Part shown: piece after piece, positions 24,997 through 38,548 of the stretch
Layout: each line of letters starts with the position of its first letter
Position numbering within the stretch: the stretch's first letter is position 1
Assembly: GCA_039566865.1 (NCBI GenBank)
Contig: CM076949.1
Location: 14,981,501-15,045,500, forward strand
DNA: 64,000 nt
From: Aurelia coerulea
Lineage: Eukaryota; Cnidaria; Scyphozoa; Semaeostomeae; Ulmaridae
Reading direction: 5' to 3'
Notes under the pieces: model-generated
Database searches by the model: none
Told to the model about the DNA's origin: nothing
The model's input: only the letters and a program-made list of their open reading frames with translations
Translations under genes and position numbers: made by a program

Positions 24997-27900
24997 AAAT
25001 TACTGGTAGAACTAAAGTTTTAAAGAACGATGAGTGCAATACTCTTTCTAATATAAATTGTATCTACTAAGTTACGTTAATCCACACTTTTGTGTTGATA
25101 TTTTGTTTTCTTTATGAAAATAAACATTTTATTTATCGATGTTTGTTTATGCAGTAAAGCTAAAATGAGACTAAAGAAAAGACTAATGTCTATAGTAATG
25201 TTTTCAAGAATGGTTGCTGCAGCACTAATAAAATGCTATAAAAGAAATTACTGGTAGAACTAAAGTTTCAAAGAACGATGAGGGCAATACTCTTTATAAT
25301 ATAAATTGTAGCTACTAAAGTACGTTAATCCACACTTTTGTGTTTATTTTTGTTTTTGTTTGAGAAAATAAACATTTAATTAATCCATGTTTGTTTATGC
25401 AGTAAAGCTAAAATGAGACTAAAGAATAAAACTAATGTCTATAGTAATGTTTTCAAGAATGGTTGCTGCAGCACTAATAAAGTGCTATAAAAGAAATTAC
25501 TGGTAGAACTAAAGTTTCAAAGAACGATGAGTACAATACTCTTTATAATATAAATTGTATCTACTAAAGTACGTTAATCCACACTTTCTGAGTTTATATT
25601 TTGTTTTCTTTGAGAAAATAAACATTTAATTAATCAATGTTTGTTTATGCAGTAAAGATAAAATGAGACTAAAGAAGAAACTAATGTCTATGGTAATGTT
25701 TCCAAGAATGGTTGCTGCAGTACTAATAAAGTGCTAGAGAAGAAGTTACTGGTAGAAATAAAGTTCTAAAGAACGATGAGTGCAATACTCTTTCTAATAT
25801 AAATTGTATCTACTAAAGTTAATTACGTTAATCCACACTTTTCGTGTTGATATTTTGTTTTCTTTATGAAAATAAACATTTTATTAATCGATGTTTGTTT
25901 ATGCAGTAAAACTAAAATGAGACTAAAGAAAAAACTAATGTCTATAATAATGTTTCCAAGAATGGTTGCTGCAGCACTAATAACAAGCTATAAAAGAAAT
26001 TACTGGTAGAACTAAAGTTTTAAAGAACGATTAGTGCAATACTCTTTCTAATATAAATTGTATCTACTAAGTTACGTTAATCTACACTTTTCGTGTTGAT
26101 ATTTTGTTTTCTTTATGAAAATTAACATTTAATTTATCGATGTTTCGTTTATGCAGTAAAGCTAAAATGAGACTAAAGAAAAAACTAATGTCTATCGTAA
26201 TGTTTCAAAGAATGGTTGCTGCAGCACAAATAAAGTGCTATAAAAGAAATTACTGTGGAACTAAAGTTTCTAAAGAACGATGAGTGCAATACTCTTTCTA
26301 ATATAAATTGTATCTACTAAGTTACGTTAATCCACACTTTTTGTGTTGATATTTTGTTTTCTTTATGAAAATAAACATTTTATTAATCGATGTTTGTTTA
26401 TGCAGTAAAGCTAAAATGAGACTAAAGAAAAAACTAATGTTTATAGTAATGTTTCCAAAAATGGTTGCTGCAGTACTAATAAAGTGCTATAAAAGAAGTT
26501 ACTGGCAGCACTAAAGTTTTAAAGGACGATCAGTGCAATACTCTTTATAATATAGATGTTAGCTACTAAAGTACGTTAATCCACACTTTCTGTGTTTATA
26601 TTTTGTTTTCTTTGAGAAAATAAACATTTAATTAATCGATGTTTGTTTATGCAGTAAAGCTAAAATGAGACTGCAGAAAAAACTAATGTCTATAGTAATG
26701 TTTCCAAGAATGGTTGCTGCAGTACTAATAAAGTGCTATAAAAGGAGTTACTGGTAGAAATAAAGTTCTAAAGAACGATGAGTGCAATACTCTTTCTAAT
26801 ATAAATTGTATCTACTAAGTTACGTTAATCCACACTTTTCGTGTTGATATTTTGTTTTCTTTATGAAAATTAACATTTTATTTATCGATGTTTGTTTCTG
26901 CAGTAAAAATAAAATGAGACTAAAGAATAAAACTAATGGCTATAATAATGTTTCCAAGAATGGTTGCTGCAGCACTAATAAATTGCTATAAAAGAAAATA
27001 CTGGTAGAACTAAAGTTTTAAAGAACGATGAGTGCAATACTCTTTCTAATATAAATTGTATCTACTAAAGTTACGTTAATCCACACTTTTGTGTTGATAT
27101 TTTGTTTTCTTTGAGAAAATAAACATTTAATTAATCGATGTTTGTTTATGCAGTAAAGCTAAAATGAGACTAAAGAAAAAACTAATGTCTATAGTAATGT
27201 TTCCAAGAATGGTTGCTGCAGTACTAATAGAGTGCTATAAAAGAAGTTACTGGCAGATATAAAGTTTTAAAGAACAATGAGTGCAATACTCTTTATAATA
27301 TAAATTGTAGCTACTAAGTTACGTTAATCCACACTTTTGTGTTGATATTTTGTTTTCTTTGCGAAAATAAACGTTTAATTAATCGATGTTTGTTTATGCA
27401 GTAAAGCTAAAATGAGACTAAAGAAAAAACTAATGTCTATAGTAATGTTTAAAAGAATGGTTGCTGCAGCACTAATAAAGTGCTATAAAAGAAATTACTG
27501 GTAGAACTAAAGTTTCAAAGAACGATGAGGACAATACTCTTTATAATAAAAATTGTAGCTACTAAAGTATGTTAATCCACACTTTCTGAGTTTATATTTT
27601 GTTTTCTTTGAGAAAATAAACATTTAATTAATCAATGTTTGTTTATGCAGTAAAACTAAAATGAGTCTAAAGAAAAAACTAATGTCTACATTAATGTTTC
27701 CAAGAATGGTTTTTGCAGCACTAATATAATGATATAAAAGAAGTTACTGGTAGAACTATAGTTTTTAAGAACAATAAGTGCAATACTCTTTTTAATATAA
27801 ATTGTATCTACTAAAGTACGTTAATCCACACTTTCTGAGTTTATATTTTGTTTTCTTTGAGAAGATAAACATTTAATTAATCAATGTTTGTTTATGCAGT

Positions 27901-29370
27901 AAAGATAAAATGAGACTAAAGAAGAAACTAATGTCTATGGTAATGTTTCCAAGAATGGTTGCTGCAGTACTAATAAAGTGCTATAAAAGAAGTTACTGGT
28001 AGAAATAAAGTTCTAAAGAACGATGAGTGCAATACTCTTTCTAATATAAATTGTATCTACTAAGTTACGTTAATCCACACTTTTCGTGTTGATATTTTGT
28101 TTTCTTTATGAAAATTAACATTTTATTTATCGATGTTTGTTTCTGCAGTAAAACTAAAATGAGACTAAAGAAAAAACTAATGGCTATAATAATGTTTCCA
28201 AGAATGGTTGCTGCAGCACTAATAAAGTGCTATAAAAGAAATTACTGGTAGAACTAAAGTTTTAAAGAACGATGAGTGCAATACTCTTTCTAATATAAAT
28301 TGTATCTACTAAGTTACGTTAATCCACACTTTTCGTGTTGATATTTTGTTTTCTTTATGAAAATTAACATTTTATTTATCGATGTTTGTTTATGCAGTAA
28401 AGCTAAAATGAGACTAAAGAAAAAACTAATGCCTATCGTAATGTTTCAAAGAATGGTTGCTGCAGCACTAATAAAGTGCTATAAAAGAAATTACTGGTGG
28501 AACTTTTTCTAAGGAACGATGAGTGCAAGACTCTTTCTAATATAAATTGTATCTACTAAGTTACGTTAATCCACACTTTTTGTGTTGATATTTTGTTTTC
28601 TTTATGAAAATAAACATTTTATTAATCGTTGTTTGTTTAAGCAGTAAAGCTAAAATTAGACGAAAGAAAAAACCATGTTTATAGTAATGTTTCCAAAAAT
28701 GGTTGCTGCAGTACTAATAAAGTGCTATAAAAGAAATTACTGGCAGAACTAAAGTTTTAAGGGACGATCAGTGCAATACACTATATTATATAAATTGTAG
28801 CTACTAAAGTACGTTAATCCACACTTTTGTGTTTATTTTCTTTTTTGTTTGAGAAAATAAACATTTAATTAATCCATGTTTGTTTATGCAGTAAAACTAA
28901 AATGAGTCTAAAGAAAAAACTAATGTCTATAGTAATGTTTTCAAGAATGGTTGCTGCAGCACTAATAAAATGCTATAAAAGAAATTACTGGTAGAACTAA
29001 AGTTTCAAAGAACGATGAGGGCAATACTCTTTATAATATAAATTGTAGCTACTAAAGTACGTTAATCCACACTTTTGTGTTTATTTTTGTTTTTGTTTGA
29101 GAAAATAAACATTTAATTAATCCATGTTTGTTTATGCAGTAAAACTAAAATGAGTCTAAAGAAAAAACAAAATGTCTATAGTAATGTTTTCAAGAATGGT
29201 TGCTGCAGCACCAATAAAGTGCTATAAAAGAAATTACTTGTAGAACTAAAGTTTCAAAGAACGATGAGGACAATACTCTTTATAATAAAAATTGTAGCTA
29301 CTAAAGTATGTTAATCCACACTTTCTGAGTTTATATTTTGTTTTCTTTGAGAAAATAAACATTTAATTAA

Positions 29371-29471
29371 TCAATACTCTTTATAATATAAATTGTAGCT
29401 ACTAAAGTACGTTAATCCACACTTTCTGTGTTTATTTTTGTTTTTGTTTGAGAAAATAAACATTTAATTAA
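29371..29471 (+). repeat. Truncated 101-bp satellite monomer, copy 1
   Basis: AATTAATCAAT runs straight into ACTCTTTATAATATAAATTG. Compared with the intact monomer near 44970-45118, 148 bp are missing between two CAAT sequences (ATCAAT-GTTTG and GTGCAAT-ACTC), so PstI core, inverted repeat and TATAAAAG are all absent. The 4-bp homology at the joint suggests one recombination or slippage event. Confidence 0.9.
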
Positions 29472-30290
29472 TCCATGTTTGTTTATGCAGTAAAGCTAAA
29501 ATGAGACTAAAGAAAAAACTAATGCCTATCGTAATGTTTCAAAGAATGGTTGCTGCAGCACTAATAAAGTGCTATAAAAGAAATTACCGGTGGAACTTTT
29601 TCTAAGGAACGATGAGTGCAATACTCTTTCTAATATAAATTGTATCTACTAAGTTACGTTAATCCACAGTTTTTGTGTTGATATTTTGTTTTCTTTATGA
29701 AAATAAACATTTTATTAATCGTTGTTTGTTTATGCAGTAAAGCTAAAATTGAGACGAAAGAAAAAACTAATGTTTATAGTAATGTTTCCAAAAATGGTTG
29801 CTGCAGTACTAATAAAGTGCTATAAAAGAAGTTACTGGCAGCACTAAAATTTTAAAGGACGATCAGTGCAATACTCTTTGTAATATATATTGTAGCTACT
29901 AAAGTACGTTAATCCACACTTTCTGAGTTTATATTTTGTTTTCTTTGAGAAAATAAAAATTTAATTAATCAATGTTTGTTTATGCAGTAAAGATAAAATG
30001 AGACTAAAGAAGAAACTACTATCTATGGTAATGTTTCCAAGAATGGTTGCTGCAGTACTAATAAAGTGCTATAAAAGAAGTTACGGTAAAACTAAAGTTT
30101 TAGAGAACCATGAGTGCAATACTCTTTCTAATATAAACTGTATCTACTAAAGTACGTTAATTCACAGTTTCTCAGTTTATATTTTGTTTTCTTTGAGAAA
30201 ATAAAAATTTAATTAATCAATGTTTGTTTATGCAGTAAAGCTAAAACGAAACTAAAGAAAAAACTAATGTTTATAGTAATGTTTCCAAAA

Positions 30291-30507
30291 ATGGTTGCTG
30301 CAGTACTAATAAAGTGCTATAAAAGAGATTAATGGTAGAACTAAAGTTTTAAAGTACGATCAGTGCAATACACTTTCTAATATAAATTGCAGCTACTAAA
30401 GTACGTTAAAAGAAAATAAACTTTTAATTTATCGATGTTTCTTTTATGCAGTAAAGCTAAAATGAGACTGCAGAAAAAAACTAATGTCTATAGTAATGTT
30501 TTCAAGA
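30291..30507 (+). repeat. Shortened monomer (217 bp) lacking the ACAC/T-rich segment
   Basis: AGTACGTTAAAAGAAAATAAAC replaces the usual CGTTAATCCACAC...TTTGAGAAAATAAAC. About 34 bp are missing, with the joint within TTAA/GAAAA-type sequence. The same joint at 34443 belongs to the next higher-order unit, so the deletion occurred before that duplication. Confidence 0.8.
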
Positions 30508-31854
30508 ATGGTTGCTGCAGCACTAATGAAGTGCTATAAAAGAATTTGCTTGTAGAAAAATGTTTCAAAGAACGATGAGGGCAATACTCTTTTATAATAT
30601 AAATTGTAGCTACTAAAGTACCTTAATCCACACTTTCTGAGTTTATATTTTGTTTTCTTTGAGAAAATAAACATTTAATTAATCAATGTTCGTTTATGCA
30701 GTAAAACTAAAATGAGTCTAAAGAAAAAACTAATGTTTATAGTAATGTTTCCAAAGAATGGTTGCTGCAGTACTAATAAAGTGCTATAAAAGAGATTAAT
30801 GGTAGAACTAAAGTTTTAAAGTACGATCAGTGCAATACACTTTCTAATATAAATTGCAGCTACTAAAGTACGTTAATCCACACTTTTGTGTTTATTTTTG
30901 TTTTTGTTTGAGAAAATAAACATTTAATTAATCCATGTCTGTTTATGCAGTAAAGCTAAAATGAGACTAAAGAAAAAACTAATGCCTATCGTAATGTTTC
31001 CAAAAATGGTTGCTGCAGTACTAATAAAGTGATATAAAAGAAGTTACTGGTGGAACTTTTTCTAAGGAACGATGAGTGCAAGACTCTTTCTAATATATAA
31101 AGTATATCTACTAAGTTACGTTAATCCACACTTTTTGTGTTGATATTTTGTTTTCTTTATGAAAATAAACATTTTATTAATCGTTGTTTGTTTAAGCAGT
31201 AAAGCTAACATTAGATGAAAGAAAAAACCATGTTTATAGTAATGTTTCCAAAAATGGTTGCTGCAGTACTAATAAAGTGCTATAAAAGAAGTTACTGGCA
31301 GCACTAAAGTTTTAAAGGACGATCAGTGCAATACTCTTTATACTATAAATTGTAGCTACTAAAGTACGTTAATCCACACTTTCTGAGTTTATATTTTGTT
31401 TTCTTTGAGAAAATAAAAATTTAATTAATCAATGTTTGTTTAAGCAGTAAAGATAAAATGAGACTAAAGAAGAAACTAATGTCTATGGTAATGTTTCCAA
31501 GAATGGTTGCTGCAGTACTAATAAAGTGCTATACAAGAAGTTACGGTAAAATTAAAGTTTTAGAGAACCATGAGTGCAATACTCTTTCTAATATAAACTG
31601 TATCTACTAAAGTACGTTAATTCACAGTTTCTCAGTTTATATTTTGTTTTCTTTGAGAAAATAAAAATTTAATTAATCAATGTTTGTTTATGCAGTAAAG
31701 CTAAAACGAAACTAAAGAAAAAACTAATGTTTATAGTAATGTTTCCAAAAATGGTTGCTGCAGTACTAATAAAGTGCTATAAAAGAGATTAATGGTAGAA
31801 CTAAAGTTTTAAAGTACGATCAGTGCAATACACTTTCTAATATAAATTGTATCT

Positions 31855-34800
31855 ACTAAAGTACGTTAATCCACACTTTCTGAGTTTATATTTTGTTTTC
31901 TTTGAGAAAATAAATATTTAATTAATCCATGTTTGTTTATGCAGTAAAGATAAAATGAGACTAAAGAAGAAACTAATGTCTATGGTAATGTTTCCAAGAA
32001 TGGTTGCTGCAGTACTAATAAAGTGCTATAAAAGAAGTTACTGGTAGAAATAAAGTTCTAAAGAACGATGAGTGCAATACTCTTTCTAATATAAATTGTA
32101 TCTACTAAGTTACGTTAATCCACACTTTTCGTGTTGATATTTTGTTTTCTTTATGAAAATTAACATTTTATTTATCGAGGTTTGTTTCTGCAGTAAAATT
32201 AAAATGAGACTAAAGAAAAAACTAATGGCTATAATAATGTTTCCAAGAATGGTTGCTGCAGCACTAATAACGTGCTATAAAAGAAATTACTGGTAGAACT
32301 AAAGTTTTAAAGAACGATGAGTGCAATACTCTTTCTAATATAAATTGTATCTACTAAGTTACGTTAATCTACACTTTTCGTGTTGATAATTTGTTTTCTT
32401 TATGAAAATTAACATTTTATTTATCGATGTTTGTTTATGCAGTAAAGCTAAAATGAGACTAAAGAAAAAACTAATGCCTATCGTAATGTTTCAAAGAATG
32501 GTTGCTGCAGCACTAATAAAGTGCTATAAAAGAAATTACTGGTGGAACTTTTTCTAAGGAACGATGAGTGCAAGACTCTTTCTAATATAAATTTTATCTA
32601 CTAAGTTACGTTAATCCACACTTTTTGTGTTGATATTTTGTTTTCTTTATGAAAATAAACATTTTATTAATCGTTGTTTGTTTAAGCAGTAAAGCTAAAA
32701 TTAGACGAAAGAAAAAACCATGTTTATAGTAATGTTTCCAAAAATGGTTGCTGCAGTACTAATAAAGTGCTATAAAAGAAATTACTGGCAGAACTAAAGT
32801 TTTAAGGGACGATCAGTGCAATACACTATATTATATAAATTGTAGCTACTAAAGTACGTTAATCCACACTTTTGTGTTTATTTTCTTTTTTGTTTGAGAA
32901 AATAAACATTTAATTAATCCATGTTTGTTTATGCAGTAAAACTAGAATGAGTCTAAAGAAAAAACTAATGTCTATAGTAATGTTTTCAAGAATGGTTGCT
33001 GCTGCACTAATAAAATGCTATAAAAGAAATTACTGGTAGAACTAAAGTTTCAAAGAACGATGAGGGCAATACTCTTTATAATATAAATTGTAGCTACTAA
33101 AGTACGTTAATCCACACTTTTGTGTTTATTTTTGTTTTTGTTTGAGAAAATAAACATTTAATTAATCCATGTCTGTTTATGCAGTAAAACTAAAATGAGT
33201 CTAAAGAAAAAACATATGTCTATAGTAATGTTTTCAAGAATGGTTGCTGCAGCACTAATAAAGTGCTTTAAAAGAAATTACTGGTAGAACTAAAGTTTCA
33301 AAGAACGATGAGGACAATACTCTTTATAATAAAAATTGTAGCTACTAAAGTATGTTAATCCACACTTTCTGAGTTTATATTTTGTTTTCTTTGAGAAAAT
33401 AAACATTTAATTAATCAATACTCTTTATAATATAAATTGTAGCTACTAAAGTACGTTAATCCACACTTTCTGTGTTTATTTTTGTTTTTGTTTGAGAAAA
33501 TAAACATTTAATTAATCCATGTCTGTTTATGCAGTAAAGCTAAAATGAGACTAAAGAAAAAACTAATGCCTATCGTAATGTTTCAAAGAATGGTTGCTGC
33601 AGCACTAATAAAGTGCTATAAAAGAAATTACCGGTGGAACTTTTTCTAAGGAACGATGAGTGCAAGACTCTTTCTAATATAAATTGTATCTACTAAGTTA
33701 CGTTAATCCACAGTTTTTGTGTTGATATTTTGTTTTCTTTATGAAAATAAACATTTTATTAATCGTTGTTTGTTTAAGCAGTAAAGCTAAAATTAGACGA
33801 AAGAAAAAACCATGTTTATAGTAATGTTTCCAAAAATGGTTGCTGCAGTACTAATAAAGTGCTATAAAAGAAGTTACTGGCAGCACTAAAATTTTAAAGG
33901 ACGATCAGTGCAATACTCTTTGTAATATATATTGTAGCTACTAAAGTACGTTAATCCACACTTTCTGAGTTTATATTTTGTTTTCTTTGAGAAAATAAAA
34001 ATTTAATTAATCAATGTTTGTTTATGCAGTAAAGATAAAATGAGACTAAAGAAGAAACTACTATCTATGGTAATGTTTCCAAGAATGGTTGCTGCAGTAC
34101 TAATAAAGTGCTATAAAAGAAGTTACGGTAAAACTAAAGTTTTAGAGAACCATGAGTGCAATACTCTTTCTAATATTAACTGTATCTACTAAAGTACGTT
34201 AATTCACAGTTTCTCAGTTTATATTTTGTTTTCTTTGAGAAAATAAAAATTTAATTAATCAATGTTTGTTTATGCAGTAAAGCTAAAACGAAACTAAAGA
34301 AAAAACTAATGTTTATAGTAATGTTTCCAAAAATGGTTGCTGCAGTACTAATAAAGTGCTATAAAAGAGATTAATGGTAGAACTAAAGTTTTAAAGTACG
34401 ATCAGTGCAATACACTTTCTAATATAAATTGCAGCTACTAAAGTACGTTAAAAGAAAATAAACTTTTAATTTATCGATGTTTCTTTTATGCAGTAAAGCT
34501 AAAATGAGACTGCAGAAAAAAACTAATGTCTATAGTAATGTTTTCAAGAATGGTTGCTGCAGCACTAATGAAGTGCTATAAAAGAATTTGCTTGTAGAAA
34601 AATGTTTCAAAGAACGATGAGGGCAATACTCTTTTATAATATAAATTGTAGCTACTAAAGTACCTTAATCCACACTTTCTGAGTTTATATTTTGTTTTCT
34701 TTGAGAAAATAAACATTTAATTAATCAATGTTCGTTTATGCAGTAAAACTAAAATGAGTCTAAAGAAAAAACTAATGTTTATAGTAATGTTTCCAAAAAT

Positions 34801-35660
34801 GGTTGCTGCAGTACTAATAAAGTGCTACAAAAGAAATTACTGGTAGAACTAAAGTCTCAAAGAACGATCAGTGCAATACACTTTCTAATATAAATTGCAG
34901 CTACTAAAGTACGTTAATCCACACTTTTGTGTTTATTTTTGTTTTTGTTTGAGAAAATAAACATTTAATTAATCCATGTCTGTTTATGCAGTAAAGCTAA
35001 AATGAGACTAAAGAAAAAACTAATGCCTATCGTAATGTTTCAAAGAATGGTTGCTGCAGCACTAATAAAGTGCTATAAAAGAAATTACCGGTGGAACTTT
35101 TTCTAAAGAACGATGAGTGCAAGACTCTTTCTAATATAAATTGTATCTACTAAGTACGTTAATCCACAGTTTTTGTGTTGATATTTTGTTTTCTTTATGA
35201 AAATAAACATTTTATTAATCGATGTTTGTTTAAGCAGTAAAGCTAACATTAGACGAAAGAAAAAACCATGTTTATAGTAATGTTTCCAAAAATGGTTGCT
35301 GCAGTACTAATAAAGTGCTATAAAAGAAGTTACTGGCAGAACTAAAGTTTTAAAGGACGATCAGTGCAATACTCTTTATACTATAAATTGTAGCTACTAA
35401 AGTACGTTAATCCACACTTTCTGAGTTTATATTTTGTTTTCTTTGAGAAAATAAAAATTTAATTAATCAATGTTTGTTTATGCAGTAAAGATAAAATGAG
35501 ACTAAAGAAGAAACTAATGTCTATGGTAATGTTTCCAAGAATGGTTGCTGCAGTACTAATAAAGTGCTATAAAAGAAGTTACGGTAAAACTAAAGTTTTA
35601 GAGAACCATGAGTGCAATACTCTTTCTAATATAAACTGTATCTACTAAAGTACGTTAATT
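31855..35660 (+). repeat. Higher-order repeat unit of ~4045 bp, copy 2
   Basis: Directly follows copy 1 and repeats its variant order, including the 101-bp truncated monomer (33415) and the GTACGTTAAAAG deletion (34443). Patches differ, for example the core after TTTATAGTAATG near 34800 reads AAGTGCTACAAAAGAAATTACTGG where copy 1 near 30780 has a GAGATTAATGG type; this looks like gene conversion from another monomer type. Around 35660 the CACAGTTTCTCAG variant expected from copy 1 is replaced by CACAGTTTTTGTG and the match fades. Confidence 0.75.
33415..33515 (+). repeat. Truncated 101-bp satellite monomer, copy 2
   Basis: Same CAAT joint and same length as the copy at 29371, lying 4044 bp downstream within the second ~4045-bp higher-order unit. 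It is therefore a copy made with that unit and not a new deletion. Confidence 0.9.
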
Positions 35661-38447
35661 CACAGTTTTTGTGTTTATATTTTGTTTTCTTTGAGAAAAT
35701 AAACATTTAATTAATCGATGTTTGTTTATGCAGTAAAGCTAAAACGAAACTAAAGAAAAAACTAATGTTTATAGTAATGTTTCCAAAAATGGTTGCTGCA
35801 GTACTAATAAAGTGCTATAAAAGAGATTACTGGTAGAACTAAAGTTTTAAAGTACGATCAGTGCAATACACTTTCTAATATAAATTGTAGCTACTAAAGT
35901 ACGTTAATCCACAGTTTTGTGTTTATTTTTGTTTTTGTTTGAGAAAATAAACTTTTAATTTATCGATGTTTCTTTTATGCAGTAAAGCTAAAATGAGACT
36001 GCAGAAAAAACTAATGTCTATAGTAATGTTTTCAAGAATGGTTGCTGCAGCACTAATAAAGTGCTATAAAAGAAATTACTGGTAGAACTAAAGTTTTAAA
36101 GAACGATGAGTGCAATACTCTTTCTAAAAAATTGTAGCTACTAAAGTATGTTAATCCACACTTTCTGAGTTTATATTTTGTTTTCTTTATGAAATTAAAT
36201 ATTTTATTAATCAATGTTTGTTTATGCAGTAAAGATAAAATGAGACTAAAGAAGAAACTAATGTTTATGGTAATGTTTCCAAGAATGGTTGCTGCAGTAC
36301 TAATAAAGTGCTATAAAAGAAGTTACTGGTAGAAATAAAGTTCTAAAGAACGATGAGTGCAATACTCTTTCTAATATAAATTGTATCTACTAAGTTACGT
36401 TAATCCACACTTTTCGTGTTGATATTTTGTTTTCTTTATGAAAATTAACATTTTATTTATCGATGTTTGTTTCTGCAGTAAAACTAAAATGAGACTAAAG
36501 AAAAAACTAATGTCTATAGTAATGTTTACAAGAATGGTTGCTGCAGCACTAATAAAGTGCTATAAAAGAAATTACTGGTAGAACTAAAGTTTCAAAGAAC
36601 GATGAGGACAATACTCTTTATAATAAAAATTGTAGCTACTAAAGTATGTTAATCCACACTTTCTGAGTTTATATTTTGTTTTCTTTGAGAAAATAAACAT
36701 TTAATTAATCAATGTTTGTTTATGCAGTAAAACTAAAATGAGTCTAAAGAAAAAACTAATGTCTACATTAATGTTTCCAAGAATGGTTTTTGCAGCACTA
36801 ATATAATGATATAAAAGAAGTTACTGGTAGAACTATAGTTTTTAAGAACAATAAGTGCAATACTCTTTTTAATATAAATTGTATCTACTAAAGTACCTTA
36901 ACCCACACTTTCTGAGTTTATATTTTGTTTTCTTTGAGAAGATAAACATTTAATTAATCAACGTTTGTTTATGCAGTAAAGATAAAATGAGACTAAAGAA
37001 AAACTAATGTCTATAATAATGTTTCCAAGAATGGTTGCTGCAGCACTAATAAAGTGCTATAAAAGAAATTACTGGTAGAACTAAAGTTTTAAAGAACGAT
37101 GAGTGCAATACTCTTTCTAATATAAATTGTATCTACTAAGTTACGTTAATCCACACTTTTCGTGTTGATATTTTGTTTTCTTTATGAAAATTAACATTTT
37201 ATTTATCGATGTTTGTTTCTGCAGTAAAACTAAAATGAGACTAAAGAAAAAACTAATGGCTATAATAATGTTTCCAAGAATGGTTGCTGCAGCACTAATA
37301 AAGTGCTATAAAAGAAATTACTGGTAGAACTAAAGTTTTAAAGAACGATGAGTGCAATACTCTTTCTAATATAAATTGTATCTACTAAGTTACGTTAATC
37401 CACACTTTTCGTGTTGATATTTTGTTTTCTTTATGAAAATTAACATTTTATTTATCGATGTTTGTTTATGCAGTAAAGCTAAAATGAGACTAAAGAAAAA
37501 ACTAATGCCTATCGTAATGTTTCAAAGAATGGTTGCTGCAGCACTAATAAAGTGCTATAAAAGAAATTACTGGTGGAACTTTTTCTAAGGAACGATGAGT
37601 GCAAGACTCTTTCTAATATAAATTGTATCTACTAAGTTACGTTAATCCACACTTTTCGTGTTGATATTTTGTTTTCTTTATGAAAATTAACATTTTATTA
37701 ATCGATGTTTGTTTATGCAGTAAAGCTAAAATGAGACTAAAGAAAAAACTAAAGCCTATCGTAATGTTTCAAAGAATGGTTGCTGCAGCACTAATAAAGT
37801 GCTATAAAAGAAATTACTGGCAGAACTAAAGTTTTAAGGGACGATCAGTGCAATACTCTTTATATATAAATTGTAGCTACTAAAGTACGTTAATCCACAC
37901 TTTCTGAGTTTATATTTTGTTTTCTTTGAGAAAATAAACATTTAATTAATCCATGTTTGTTTATGCAGTAAAACTAAAATGAGTCTAAAGAAAAAACTAA
38001 TGTCTATAGTAATGTTTTCAAGAATGGTTGCTGCAGCACTAATAAAATGCTATAAAAGAAATTAGTGGTAGAACTAAAGTTTCAAAGAACGATGAGGGCA
38101 ATACTCTTTATAATATAAATTGTAGCTACTAAAGTACGTTAATCCACACTTTCTGAGTTTATATTTTGTTTTCTTTGAGAAAATAAACATTTAATTAATC
38201 CATGTTTGTTTATGCAGTAAAACTAAAATGAGTCTAAAGAAAAAACTAATGTCTATAGTAATGTTTTCATGAATGGTTGCTGCAGCACTAATAAAGTGCT
38301 ATAAAAGAAATTACGTGTAGAACTAAAGTTTCAAAGAACGATGAGGACAATACTCTTTATAATATAAATTGTAGCTACTAAAGTACGTTAATCCACACTT
38401 TCTGAGTTTATATTTTGTTTTCTTTGAGAAAATAAACATTTAATTAA

Positions 38448-38548
38448 TCAATACTCTTTATAATATAAATTGTAGCTACTAAAGTACGTTAATCCACACT
38501 TTCTGTGTTTATTTTTGTTTTTGTTTGAGAAAATAAACATTTAATTAA
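38448..38548 (+). repeat. Truncated 101-bp satellite monomer, copy 3
   Basis: Identical joint (ATCAAT to ACTCTTTATAATATAAATTG). The following monomer has AATCCTTGTTTG, a base change shared with the copy at 41382 and not with those at 29371, 33415 or 40537, which groups these two copies. Confidence 0.9.

Larger units (their letters stand above)
24962..25209 (+). repeat. Representative satellite monomer (248 bp)
   Basis: Chosen as a typical full-length unit because its core is intact. In order it holds the near-invariant ATGGTTGCTGCAG start, an inverted repeat, TATAAAAG, a variable middle (GAACTAAAGTTTTAAAG, then CGATGAGTGCAATACTC), the block TACGTTAATCCACAC, a T-rich stretch (GATATTTTGTTTTCTTTATG), a TTAT/TTAATTAATCGAT block, TTTATGCAGTAAAGC and an A-rich purine stretch (GACTAAAGAAAAGAC) leading to the next unit. 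The start is my convention, placed at the best-conserved block, and is not a biological boundary. Subfamilies differ mainly in the ACAC-T-rich stretch, the GGACGATCAG versus GAACGATGAG site and the AAAGAAAAAACTAATG stretch. Confidence 0.9.
27810..31854 (+). repeat. Higher-order repeat unit of ~4045 bp, copy 1
   Basis: The order of rare monomer variants is repeated 4042-4045 bp downstream (about 16 monomers, one of them truncated): ATGTCTATGG at 27931 and 31976, AACCATGTTT at 28671 and 32716, the truncated-monomer junction TCAATACTC at 29371 and 33415, and the deletion GTACGTTAAAAGAAAATAAAC at about 30401 and 34443. Shared deletions rule out independent origin of the two copies. Unit edges are set by where the match becomes clear and are accurate to about one monomer. 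Confidence 0.8.

Noticed and set aside
25030..25060. Hammerhead ribozyme motif, known in some satellite DNAs
   Set aside because: AACGATGAGTG resembles the CUGAUGAG core but lacks the required C and U before GAUGA, and I could not arrange a matching GAAA and cleavage site with stems.
24962..25209. Functional promoter from TATAAAAG in every monomer
   Set aside because: In 27% GC DNA the match is weak evidence, and no initiator, downstream gene or terminator accompanies it. Kept only as a low-confidence site.
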